DNA of 64,000 nucleotides from an uncultured Collinsella sp. (GTDB lineage Bacteria > Actinomycetota > Coriobacteriia > Coriobacteriales > Coriobacteriaceae). The stretch covers positions 1 to 64,000 of the forward strand of contig USSM01000005.1 in assembly GCA_900557455.1 (NCBI GenBank), in the 5' to 3' direction. Positions within the stretch are counted from its first letter, which is position 1; each line of letters opens with the position of its first letter. This document shows, piece after piece, positions 25,409 through 34,800 of the stretch. A program made the position numbers and the translations under genes. The notes beneath the pieces were generated by a model. It was not told where the DNA came from. It made no database searches and saw nothing but the letters and a program-made list of their open reading frames with translations.

Positions 25409-26767
25409 ATGACGACGCTTGATATGCGCGACGAACGCGCGGAGGCCGGAGCTGCAGCGTCAGTGTCAACGCAGACCTTCGACGTAGTCGTTATCGGCGG
25501 CGGCCCTGCCGGCATGGCGGCCGCGCTTGCCGCGCATAAGGCCGACGCGCGCGTGGCCATCGTGGAGCGCGAGCAGCATCTAGGAGGAATCCTCCGCCAG
25601 TGCATCCACCCCGGATTTGGCCTGTCGCACTTTAAGCAGGAACTCACCGGTCCCGAGTACGCGCAGCGCTTTATCGACCAGGTGCGCGCGACCGACATTG
25701 CGCTGTTCCTGGGCAGCATGGTGCTTGGGATCGATTCGAGCGAGTCCACGGAAGACGCCGCACTCCACACCGTCACGCTCATGAGCCGTGCCGGCATGTT
25801 GCAGCTCACCGGACGCGCGGTCGTCCTTGCTATGGGATGCCGCGAGCGCACGCGCAGCGAGATCAAGATCCCCGGCAGCCGCCCCGCCGGCGTGTTTACG
25901 GCTGGCCTGGCGCAGCGATACATCAATATCGAAAATCTCAAGCCCGGCTCGCGTGCCGTCATTTTGGGCTCGGGCGACATCGGGCTGATCATGGCGCGCC
26001 GCTGTACGCTCGAGGGAATTTCGGTCGAGGGCGTGTACGAACTCATGCCGTACGCCAACGGTCTGCGCCGCAACGTCAAGAACTGCCTGGACGACTTTGG
26101 CATTCCGCTTCACCTGTCCACTACCGTCACGCGCGTAATCGGACACGATCGCGTGGAGGCCGTCGAGGTGAGTCGGTTCGACGAGCGCCTGGCACCCATT
26201 CCGGGGACCGAGCGCATTGTTCCGTGCGACACGCTACTGCTTTCAGTGGGCCTGATTCCCGAGAACGAGCTTTCGGTGGGCGCGGGCGTTGAACTTGACC
26301 CGCACACGCGCGGCGCCGTGGTGGACCAGAGCCTGCAAACGAGCGTGCCGGGCATCTTTGCCTGCGGCAACGTACTGCACGTGCACGACCTGGCCGACAA
26401 CGTGACGACCGAGTCCGAGCGCGCCGGTGCAGCTGCGGCGGCGTACGCGCTGGGTGGCAGTGCGGATCTCAAGACGAGCCCGGGTTGCCAGCTCACGGTC
26501 TCCCCCGCTGGCATTGCAGGCTACGCGCTGCCGGGACGCAATACGGCCGTGGCACTCACCAAACTCAACTTCCGCGTGCGCCGACCGGTCGACGCCGCCC
26601 GCGTGCGCATTCTGGCAGGCGACGATGAACTATTCACAGGCAAGGTCCGCCCGTTTAAACCGAGCGTAATGGAAAGCTTCCCTCTGCCGGCAAAGATGAT
26701 TCAGCGCGCACTAGACCTGGGTGTTAGCGAGATTGTCCTGTCCGTCGATCCCATTGAGGAGGCGTAG
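25409..26767 (+). CDS. pyridine nucleotide-disulfide-type FAD oxidoreductase (GlpB-like partner)
   Basis: The 452-residue protein has a leading FAD site (VVVIGGGPAGMAAALAAHKA), QCIHPGFGLSHFKQELTGPEY typical of this partner family, a second dinucleotide fold (SRAVILGSGDIGLIMARRC) and the closing FAD motif PGIFACGNVLHVHD. It works with the GlpA-like protein and the DUF1667 protein in an anaerobic dehydrogenase complex that moves electrons to NAD or a carrier. The gene starts one base after the preceding stop. It lacks the CxxxxC disulfide of classic reductases. Confidence 0.8.
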   Translation: MTTLDMRDERAEAGAAASVSTQTFDVVVIGGGPAGMAAALAAHKADARVAIVEREQHLGGILRQCIHPGFGLSHFKQELTGPEYAQRFIDQVRATDIALFLGSMVLGIDSSESTEDAALHTVTLMSRAGMLQLTGRAVVLAMGCRERTRSEIKIPGSRPAGVFTAGLAQRYINIENLKPGSRAVILGSGDIGLIMARRCTLEGISVEGVYELMPYANGLRRNVKNCLDDFGIPLHLSTTVTRVIGHDRVEAVEVSRFDERLAPIPGTERIVPCDTLLLSVGLIPENELSVGAGVELDPHTRGAVVDQSLQTSVPGIFACGNVLHVHDLADNVTTESERAGAAAAAYALGGSADLKTSPGCQLTVSPAGIAGYALPGRNTAVALTKLNFRVRRPVDAARVRILAGDDELFTGKVRPFKPSVMESFPLPAKMIQRALDLGVSEIVLSVDPIEEA

Positions 26768-26771
26768 GGTC

Positions 26772-27170
26772 ATGAGCATAAACGCGATAGAAACGCAGCA
26801 GTTCAACTGCACCACCTGCCCATCCGAGTGCCTCCTGACCGTAGAGGTCGAGCGCAACGCAGACGGCGCCGTGGTAGAGGTGCGCTCCGTGACCGGCAAC
26901 AGCTGCCCGCGCGGTGATACGTTCGCGCATCAGGAGCTCACCTGCCCCATGCGCGTACTCACTACCACCGTTGCCGTATCCAGCGGCGACGAGGCACTGT
27001 TGCCCGTGCGCACGGTCGAAGCAATCCCGCTGGCACTCCACGCCCAAGCCATGAACCTCATCCGCGGCCTGGTCGTCAAAGCCCCAGTCCGCATGGGCGA
27101 CGTCGTTCTAGAAGACCTCCTCAACACGGGCATAGACCTCATCGCCAGCATGGACATCGACCCTGCCTAG
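26772..27170 (+). CDS. DUF1667 protein of the GlpA/GlpB-like operon
   Basis: The 132-residue protein contains cysteines in FNCTTCPSECLLTV, a later NSCPRG and ELTCPMRVLTTTV, the DUF1667 signature, probably a metal- or cluster-binding subunit. It is encoded directly after the two flavoproteins (4-bp gap), the order seen in other anaerobes. The start was taken at 26772 (MSINAIE); a longer frame from 26721 would overlap the upstream gene by 47 bp. An inverted repeat of the dispersed TTGCGGTG family follows 60 bp downstream. Confidence 0.85.
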   Translation: MSINAIETQQFNCTTCPSECLLTVEVERNADGAVVEVRSVTGNSCPRGDTFAHQELTCPMRVLTTTVAVSSGDEALLPVRTVEAIPLALHAQAMNLIRGLVVKAPVRMGDVVLEDLLNTGIDLIASMDIDPA

Positions 27171-27229
27171 GTAGCTCATTTGGGACGGGGCTCTTTTAGC
27201 CACCCCGCCATCCACCCCACCCTCCACAA

Positions 27230-27289
27230 TTGCGGTGAAATAGTTCCTGATTTCCGCCAAAACCCCGGCATGGAACTATTTCACCGCAA
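27230..27289. repeat. dispersed long hairpin, TTGCGGTG family, copy 1
   Basis: TTGCGGTGAAATAGTTCC (27230-27247) pairs perfectly with GGAACTATTTCACCGCAA (27272-27289) across a 24-base loop. It sits between the DUF1667 gene and the peptidase gene. Confidence 0.9.
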
Positions 27290-27343
27290 CTTATGTGGGG
27301 GCGCATGGGATACCATGGTGGCAACCTAGCGAAAGGACGATGT

Positions 27344-28432
27344 ATGGCACATGTCGATGACCAGCGCGTGGCGCGCGTGCTCGATGCGCTCGAGGCTCAG
27401 CACCCCGGCGCGCAGCTGCTTGTGAACGACCCGTGGTCGATCTACTATCTGACCGGCTTTTATGCCGATATGTTCGAGCGTTTTTGCGGCGTGCTGCTCG
27501 CACGCGATGCCGAGCCGGTGATCTTGGTCAACGCGCTGCATCAGCTGCCCGAGTACGACAATGCCCGCGTCGCCTATCACACCGATACCGACGTCGTGAC
27601 CGACACCATCGCGCGCGAAATCGATCCTGCCAAGCCTCTCGGCATCGACACCGTTATGCGCTCTGGCTTTTTGATGCCCCTTATTGATCGTCACGCCGCG
27701 AGCGAGTTCTTCCTGGGCGACTTTGCCGTCACCGCCGCACGCACCCACAAGGACGAAGCCGAGCAGAAGCTCATGCGCGTATCCTCGGCCGCCAACGATG
27801 CCGTGATGGCCGACGCCATCGAGCTCGTTCACGAGGGCGTGACGGAGCGCGAAATTGCCGACCAGATGCTCGGCCTGTACCGCAAGCACGACTGCGAGGG
27901 CTTTAGCTTTCCGCCCATCGTGAGCTTTGGCGCCAACGCCGGCGACCCGCATCATGAACCCGACGACACCGTGCTCAAGCGCGGCGACGTGGTGCTGTTC
28001 GACATTGGCGGACGCCGCTGCAACTACTGCTCGGACATGACGCGCACGTTCTTTTGGGGCGAGTCGGACGAGGAAACGGCGCGCATCTACGATATCGTGC
28101 GCCGCGCCAACGAGGCCGCCGAGGCACTCATCGCACCGGGTGTGCGCATGTGCGATCTGGACCGCGCCGCGCGCGACGTAATTGAGGAGGCAGGCTATGG
28201 GCAGTACTTTACACACCGTCTGGGACACTCGATCGGCCTGCAGGACCACGAGCCGGGCGACGTCTCACTCGTCAACGAGCAGGTCGTAGAGCCGGGCATG
28301 ACGTTCTCCATCGAGCCGGGCATCTACCTCCCCGGCCGCACCGGCGTCCGCATCGAGGACCTTGCCCTGGTCACCGAGTCCGGCGTCGAGATCCTCAACG
28401 CCTACCCCCACGACCCAGTCCGCCTAGACTAG
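27344..28432 (+). CDS. M24 family Xaa-Pro aminopeptidase
   Basis: The 362-residue protein has the creatinase N-terminal domain and the pita-bread metallopeptidase domain with all five metal ligands visible: LFDIGG, CSDMTRTFF, THRLGHSIGLQ, TFSIEPGIYLPG and VRIEDLALV. It cleaves N-terminal residues that precede proline, or prolidase-type dipeptides. The ATG at 27344 has GAAAGGACG before it; a longer frame from 27293 has no ribosome site. It stands alone between copies 1 and 2 of the dispersed hairpin. Confidence 0.9.
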   Translation: MAHVDDQRVARVLDALEAQHPGAQLLVNDPWSIYYLTGFYADMFERFCGVLLARDAEPVILVNALHQLPEYDNARVAYHTDTDVVTDTIAREIDPAKPLGIDTVMRSGFLMPLIDRHAASEFFLGDFAVTAARTHKDEAEQKLMRVSSAANDAVMADAIELVHEGVTEREIADQMLGLYRKHDCEGFSFPPIVSFGANAGDPHHEPDDTVLKRGDVVLFDIGGRRCNYCSDMTRTFFWGESDEETARIYDIVRRANEAAEALIAPGVRMCDLDRAARDVIEEAGYGQYFTHRLGHSIGLQDHEPGDVSLVNEQVVEPGMTFSIEPGIYLPGRTGVRIEDLALVTESGVEILNAYPHDPVRLD

Positions 28433-28456
28433 CCCTTACCCAATAGCCCCTCAATA

Positions 28457-28523
28457 AGTTGCGGTGGAATAGTTCCCAGATTGGCCCGCAGAGGCATAAT
28501 CCAGGAACTATTTCACCGCAACT
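28457..28523. repeat. dispersed long hairpin, TTGCGGTG family, copy 2
   Basis: AGTTGCGGTGGAATAGTTCC pairs with GGAACTATTTCACCGCAACT (28504-28523), one G-T wobble, loop of 27 bases. It starts 25 bp after the peptidase stop. The 162-bp element follows 41 bp further on. Confidence 0.9.
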
Positions 28524-28563
28524 GCCATGGGGCCAAGTCGACCAATTTGACAGTCTAGAGATG

Positions 28564-28725
28564 CGCCACGAAAACGGGCTATCTACTACGTTTAACCCGC
28601 ATGGGTCGACCATGCGGGTCTTTTTTGAAAATTGGCAAGCCATCTACCTGCGGTTTTAATTTCGCAATTCTCGGCGTGGTCGAGGGTTACCGACCAAGCG
28701 TAGTAGATAGGCCCATTTCGTGGCG
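28564..28725. repeat. 162-bp element with terminal inverted repeats, copy 1
   Basis: The ends (CGCCACGAAAACGGGCTATC ... GATAGGCCCATTTCGTGGCG) are inverted repeats of about 30 bp. A second copy of exactly the same length is at 51519-51680. Inside, TCTACCTGCGGTTTTAATTT is shared by both copies. This copy also contains a hairpin ACCCGCATG/CATGCGGGT followed by six T (28595-28626) that is degenerate in the other. No coding capacity; MITE-like or structured RNA. Confidence 0.85.
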
Positions 28726-28760
28726 AGCAAATCACTCTAGGGCTCAGGGCAGCCAAACGA

Positions 28761-28803
28761 AAGGCCTCCCGGTCCTCGTGGTTTACGAGGACCGGGAGGC
28801 CTT
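28761..28803 (-). terminator. terminator of the giant surface protein gene
   Basis: A perfect 19-bp stem (AAGGCCTCCCGGTCCTCGT and its complement) with a five-base loop lies 31 bp past the stop; the minus strand continues TTTCGTTTGG. Confidence 0.8.
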
Positions 28804-28833
28804 CTTGTGTCCTAGAGCTTCATGAGCTCGGCG

Positions 28834-31800
28834 CTACTCAGCGCGATGGCGCAGCTTTTCGATCGCGGCTGCGATCAGCGCCAACAGGCCGGTTCCGCCC
28901 AGTGCGGCGACAGTCACAGCCGTGTTGTCACCTGTCTGGGCCAGGCTTCCAGCAGCAGCCTTCTTGCCGTCCTTCTTCGCATCCGAAGCCGGTTTGGCAT
29001 CAGACTTGCCACCGTTGTCCTTGCCGTCCGTCGGTTTCTGCTCAACGACCGGCTCAACAACCTCAACGGTCACCGAAGCGGTGAACTGCTGGGTTGTCGG
29101 CGCCTCGACGGCATCGGAATCGTCAGCCAGCGAGATCGCCACAGCCCCGCCGTTAACATCCATCGTCGCCGTAATGACAACGGTGCCGTTCTTGAGGGCC
29201 TTGACCTTGCCGTTCTCGACCGTCGCGATCGTCGGATCGAACGAGGTCCACGTCACGGGACCGCGAAGCATTGCGCCCTTATCCGCATTGCTCGCCGCGG
29301 CAGCCAGGTCGATCTCCTTGCCGCGCTCGACCTTGAGCGTGGTCTCGGCGGTCGTGGGTTTGCCGTTCTGATCGACAATCACCATATCCTCAGCAGCAGG
29401 ACGCGGCTTAACGCGAACCTCACAGTTGACCGTCAGCTCCGTGCCGTGCACCTTGCCGGTCACGGTCGCATCGTCAGCACCCCAGCCAAGCGCGGGCACG
29501 TTCTCCCAGTCGACGCCGTAGTCCTGCTGGCTGCCATCCTTCATGGTCACGGCGACCTTCTTGGGCAGCGCCTTCAGCACCTCATCGGGCGAGCTAAACT
29601 CAAAGACCTTAACGGCGTCGAGCGCACCGGGCGTCACGGGAATGTTCGAGTCCTTCTCGGACACGGTAACGGTGGCCGTCACCGTGGCAGAACCGGTCTC
29701 GTCCTTGACGGCGCCCGTAACGACAATGTCGCCGAGCTCGCCGAGCGCCTTCTGGGTCAGCGCGCTCGTATCCCACGAAATATCCAGGTCCTTGGCAGTG
29801 CCATCAGAATACGTCGCACTCGCCTGCTTGGGCAGAAGGGACACGACGTCGGCAACCTTGTCGTCGCGCTTGGCGGCAATGGCACCAGCGCCTTCGGCAA
29901 GCGACGCGCTCTTGATGACAGGCTTAACCGAAACGGTCGCCGTCACCGCAAAGCCGCCCTGCTCGGTGGTGCCGCGCACCGTGAGGGTCTTACCCGTCGT
30001 GGCGATATCGGCAGCGGGAACATCGGTCCACGTTACGGCACACTCGACCTCGGTCTTGCCGTCGGCCATCACCACGGTCGCCTTAAGACCCGCAAGCGCC
30101 TTGGCAACATCCTCGGAAGAGGCGCCGTCGAGCACGGGCTGATCAAGCGTCAGGCTGTCGCCCTTCACGTGATGAGGAATCTCGCGCTTGGGCGTCTCGA
30201 CGACCAGCTTGCAGGCCGCTTTGAGGGTCGTGCCCTCAACGGACCCCCCGATCATGTACTCGCCAACAACGGCGAGCTTCTTGTCGAGCCCGTCCGTGTT
30301 CCACGTCACCGAGGCCTCGTCCGTATGGCCGTCGGTATAGGTCACGCTAACGGTCTTGGGCAGCTGGCCCGTCACCGCATCGGCCTTCACGTCGCGCTCG
30401 ACCGTAATCTGCGACGCCTCGGCTACCTTATCGATCGTCGTCGTGGAGGTAACGACGACTTCGACCGACAGGTTGCCGTTCACCGTCACGCCCTTGGCGA
30501 CAACGGCGTTGCCATAGGTGGCGGCAGCGGCAGGGACCTCGGTCCACGTAATCTCAGACACAGCCGTCGTCTTGCCGTCCTTCATGCGAACGGTCGCCTT
30601 CACGCCCTTGAGCGCATCACGCACGACATCGGCGGACGAGTTCTCGGGGACGCTAATGCCCGCGACAGGCTCAACGGACACCGGAATCTCGGCATCGCTC
30701 TTTACAACCGTCACCGTGCACTTGGCCTTGACCGAAGTGCCCTCAACCGTGCCCTCAAGCGCGATGTCACCCAGCTTGCCCAGGGCATCCGTCGTGAGCG
30801 GGGCCTTATCCCAGGTGACGGCGTCAGTCTTCGTCGCGCCGTCGGACATGTTGAGGGTCACCTGGGCAGGCAGCGCGATGTCGTCGGCAGCCGTATTACG
30901 GGCAACCGAAAGCTGGACGTCAACGACGCTCTCAACAACCGGCTTCAGATTGACCGTAGCCTTGACCTCAAAGTTGCCGACCACGGTCTTACCCGTGACG
31001 ATAACGCTCGTGCCGTCCTTCTTAATGGTGAGGGCCTCCTTGGGAGCGGTCCAATCAATCTTTGAATCGACCTCGGAGCCATCCTTCATGGCGACCTTCA
31101 CGGTCTTGGGCAGCGCAGCCACAACAGCCTCGGGCTTCGTGCCGTCGTCGACCGTCACGGCATCAACGGTACCAGCCAGGCGATCGGGAATCTCGCGCAG
31201 CGGCTTAACGACCTTAATGGTGCACTCCGTCTTCTGGTCCGTGCCGGCAACCGTGCCCTTGACCGTGACCTCGCCCTCCTTGGCAAAGTCCTTGTCGGAG
31301 AGGCCCTTGGTGTCCCATTTCACGTCGACCTCGGCATCAAGGCCATCAGAATAGACAGCCGTAACCTTTTTAGGCAGCTTAGCCAAAGCTTCCGATGCCT
31401 TCGTGTCACGCTCGACTTCAATATCATCAGCGGCGTCAAGGCTCACGATATGCGCGGTCACCTTGACCTTCACCTTTACGGTCATGCCGTTGTCCGTCAG
31501 GCCCGTGACCTCAAACTCGTTGCCGGCGCGGCCCAGGCTATCGACCTGAGACCACTTAACGGGCGTCTCGTTCTTAGTCTTGCCGTCCTTCATGACCACC
31601 GTCACCGTGGACGGCAGCATGTTCATCAGGTCCGCAACCTTGGCATTGTCCGCAATCTGAATGTCGGCAATCGGCTCAACGTGGTCGGGCGTCTCGGCAT
31701 CCTGGTCCACCACAGTCACGTTGCAGGTCACCTTGGCGCCATTAAGCTTAACCGTGCCGGTAATCTTCACGGTACCGGTTTCGACGAGCAGCTTGTCCGT

Positions 31801-34800
31801 AACGTTGGAGAGGTCCCACGTGTCAATGTCGAGCAGATCGGTTGAGCCGTCGGAATAAGTCGCCACAACCTGCTTGGGCATCTGCTGGTACAGGTCCTGC
31901 TTGGACGTACCCTTGGCCACGCTAAACGACTTAGCCTCGAGCTTGGTAATGGTCCGCGGCGCCTCGGAGACGTTGACGTACACGATAGCGTTGACGTTGT
32001 CGACATCCTTGAGCTTGCCGACGAGTTTGTACGTACCCTTCTTGGCGAGCGGCTTGGAAAGATCGAGGCCATCGGTGTCGGTCCACTTTTCGATTTCGGT
32101 GCCACCGTATTGGCTATGTGCCGTAAAGGTGCCGTCGGAGTAATTAATATTCACGCACTCGGGCAGCTCCAGCATTGATCCGACCGTGGTGTTGACTACA
32201 ACGGCCTCAGGCTGCAACGCAACCTTCTTCGCCTTCTTGTCGGCAACCGTCACCTTAGCAGTAACGTTGCCGTTCTCATCAACGCCGACCTTTTGGCCGT
32301 CATCGTCAAGCAGCGCCATAACAGCAGCGGCATCAAAGCCGACCACGTGGCCCGTCGCATAGAACGTACCAGGCTGCTCGTACTTCTCGGGCGCAATCGG
32401 GTCCCAATCAATAGCGGCTGTCGAAACGGAGCCGTCGCTCATCTCGACCGCCATCTTGGATGGCATGGTCGGAGCGGTACCGGCCTTGGTGGTCACTGCG
32501 GTCTCGCCGTTATCGATTGCCTTCTCAACGCCTTGGATAACGATCTTGGTCTGAACAGTGAGGCCGGTGTTGATGCCGACGCCGTATCCGTTGAGGTCGC
32601 TTGTAAACAGCGCGCCAGACACTGTCGTGACCTGACCCGGCTCTCCGGTATAAACCGAGGGGCGAATGTCACCCCACTCAACGTGGGCATTGTGCGTTTT
32701 GCCATCACTCGTGGCAACCGAAACATTCCACGGCAGCTCGGGAACGACGCCATTGGCCGTGGTAATGCGCTCAGGAACGGCAAAAGAGGTGACAGAGCAG
32801 ACGTCTACAGTGATTGTCGCCTCGGCACCACCTTGGAGCTTGCCCTTCACCTTAAACGAACCGTCCTTGGCATAAGCGTCTTCGGCGACGCGGTCCCATG
32901 TGACCTTTTCGCGCTGGGGCTCAGAAGACACATCGTTGTCGTATCGAACCTCAAGGTATTCCGGCAGCATCGGCTTGGTGCCGGGAACGGTCCATATGGT
33001 TCCGCCCTGCACCGAGGTCGCCTTGCTCGCAATCTTAACGGTGGCAGTAATCGGAACGTCGACCGTCTGCATGCCGTTCCCCGTGCCAAAGCTAATTGTT
33101 GCAGTGCCGCGGACCACGCCGCCCTGGGTCCAATCGAAGCCCTTCGTGTTCCACTTGGCCTCGGCGTATTTGTTCGAATACCCCGGTTGATCAGTCGCAT
33201 CGGGGCTTACAAGTTCGACATGGCTGGGAAGCATGGCGGTACCGTCGCTGCCCTTGAGCACCGTAATGGTTTGCGGCTGAGCCTCCCAGTTTTTAGTCAC
33301 GATGACATGGACCTTCACGGGGATATTCGTTCCGACGACCGTTCCAGTTATCGTGCAGTCCTTCTGGGGGCACCTATCGTAGGCATCCCAGTTGACGCCG
33401 AGACTGTCAAAAGTCGTTCCGTCCTGCAATGCGCCAGAAACAGTGAGATAGTCCAGATTGACTTCCTCACCGGGGTAGATGACACGCCAGTCCTCGTACG
33501 AGCGTCCAAGCGTCACGCCGTTATCGCTGTAGTTGTTGACACCCTTGACCTCGCCGCACACCGCAGTCGCATGGATCTTTGCCAGCGAGCCGGAGACCGT
33601 ACCGGCAATTTCGTACTCGCCCGGTTTGCCGTCCAGCAGCTCTTGAGGAAACTCATCCCAGCTATAAGGCTGTCCCGAGGAATACCTGGGGTAGAAGGAG
33701 CTGCCGTCAGACAAATACAGATCGGACAGATAGCGCGGAGCCAAGAGCCCGACGCCGGGAACATAAGCGATCTTGCCAATGTTGCTGTCCTTGAGATCGC
33801 AGACGTTGACCGTCGCCGTGACCGGAATGTTGGAACCAGTGAAGTATCCGTTGACAGTAATCTGGCCAAGGTTCTTTAGGGCGTCCTGACTAATTGTCGA
33901 CCATTGTACGGGGAAACTGCCTCGCGAACCATTCCACATCGTAGCCTCGATTGAACCCGGCATATTGGGCTGGCAACCGATAAGCGTGCTTGTCGATGTC
34001 GAAGAAGGCATCTGAAGGGCGCGGACGGAGATGGTCGCCGTGGCTCGGTTGCTGTCACCCAGTTCCACCTGACTAGACGACGAAGATGAGGTATTGGCCC
34101 AATATGACAGTGAACCAGATACCGTAAAGGTACCCTCGCGGGCAACCTGGGAATCCAGAATGGTATCCCAGTTAACGGAGCAAGGCTGCTTGGTGCCGTC
34201 GGTAAACGTAACCATGACAATGCCGGGAAGGCCGCTCTCCGCAGTCGGACGAACGTTGACGGGCGTATTCACCGGAGCAATTTTCTCGATGGATGCGACC
34301 TCTTTAACTAAGACCTTTGCACTTACCTTAAGGCCGTTAACGGAAGACGCGCTATTAGACCGAAGCGTACCGGTAACGGTATACGTGCCGGCCTTCTGGA
34401 ACTGAGACGCATCGGCGTTGTCCCAGTCAACCTGGTAGCTTCGATAATACGAGCCTGTGCCTGTCTGGGTCATCAGGAAATTAGCATAGTTGCTAAGCGG
34501 CGTGGTGTCTCCCGCAATGCGCTCGTACGTCACCGAATTAAGGTCCAATACATCCTTGGCATCTTTTACCGTCACCGTGCAGGTAACATCTCGGTTGTCG
34601 AAACCGTTGAGCTTGCCATTGACCACAAACGTGCCGGGCTTTGAGTACTGGGAGCTCTCCACGTTGTCCCATGTAATAGGAATTGACTCAACGACACCGT
34701 TCTCGAAGGTAACCTGAGCAGAATACGGCAGGCCCGGCCATTCGCCGGCAATCGTAGTGCACGTAAGCTCGGTCTCAACGCTTTTGACCGCACGAACATT

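Noticed and set aside
28595..28626. ordinary terminator for the peptidase gene
   Set aside because: The hairpin with T6 lies inside the 162-bp element and is degenerate in the other copy, so it belongs to the element; it may still terminate transcription.
28822..31065. 747-codon plus-strand frame opposite the giant surface protein
   Set aside because: Low-complexity Arg/His/Leu-rich translation from the GC-rich antisense strand, no motifs.
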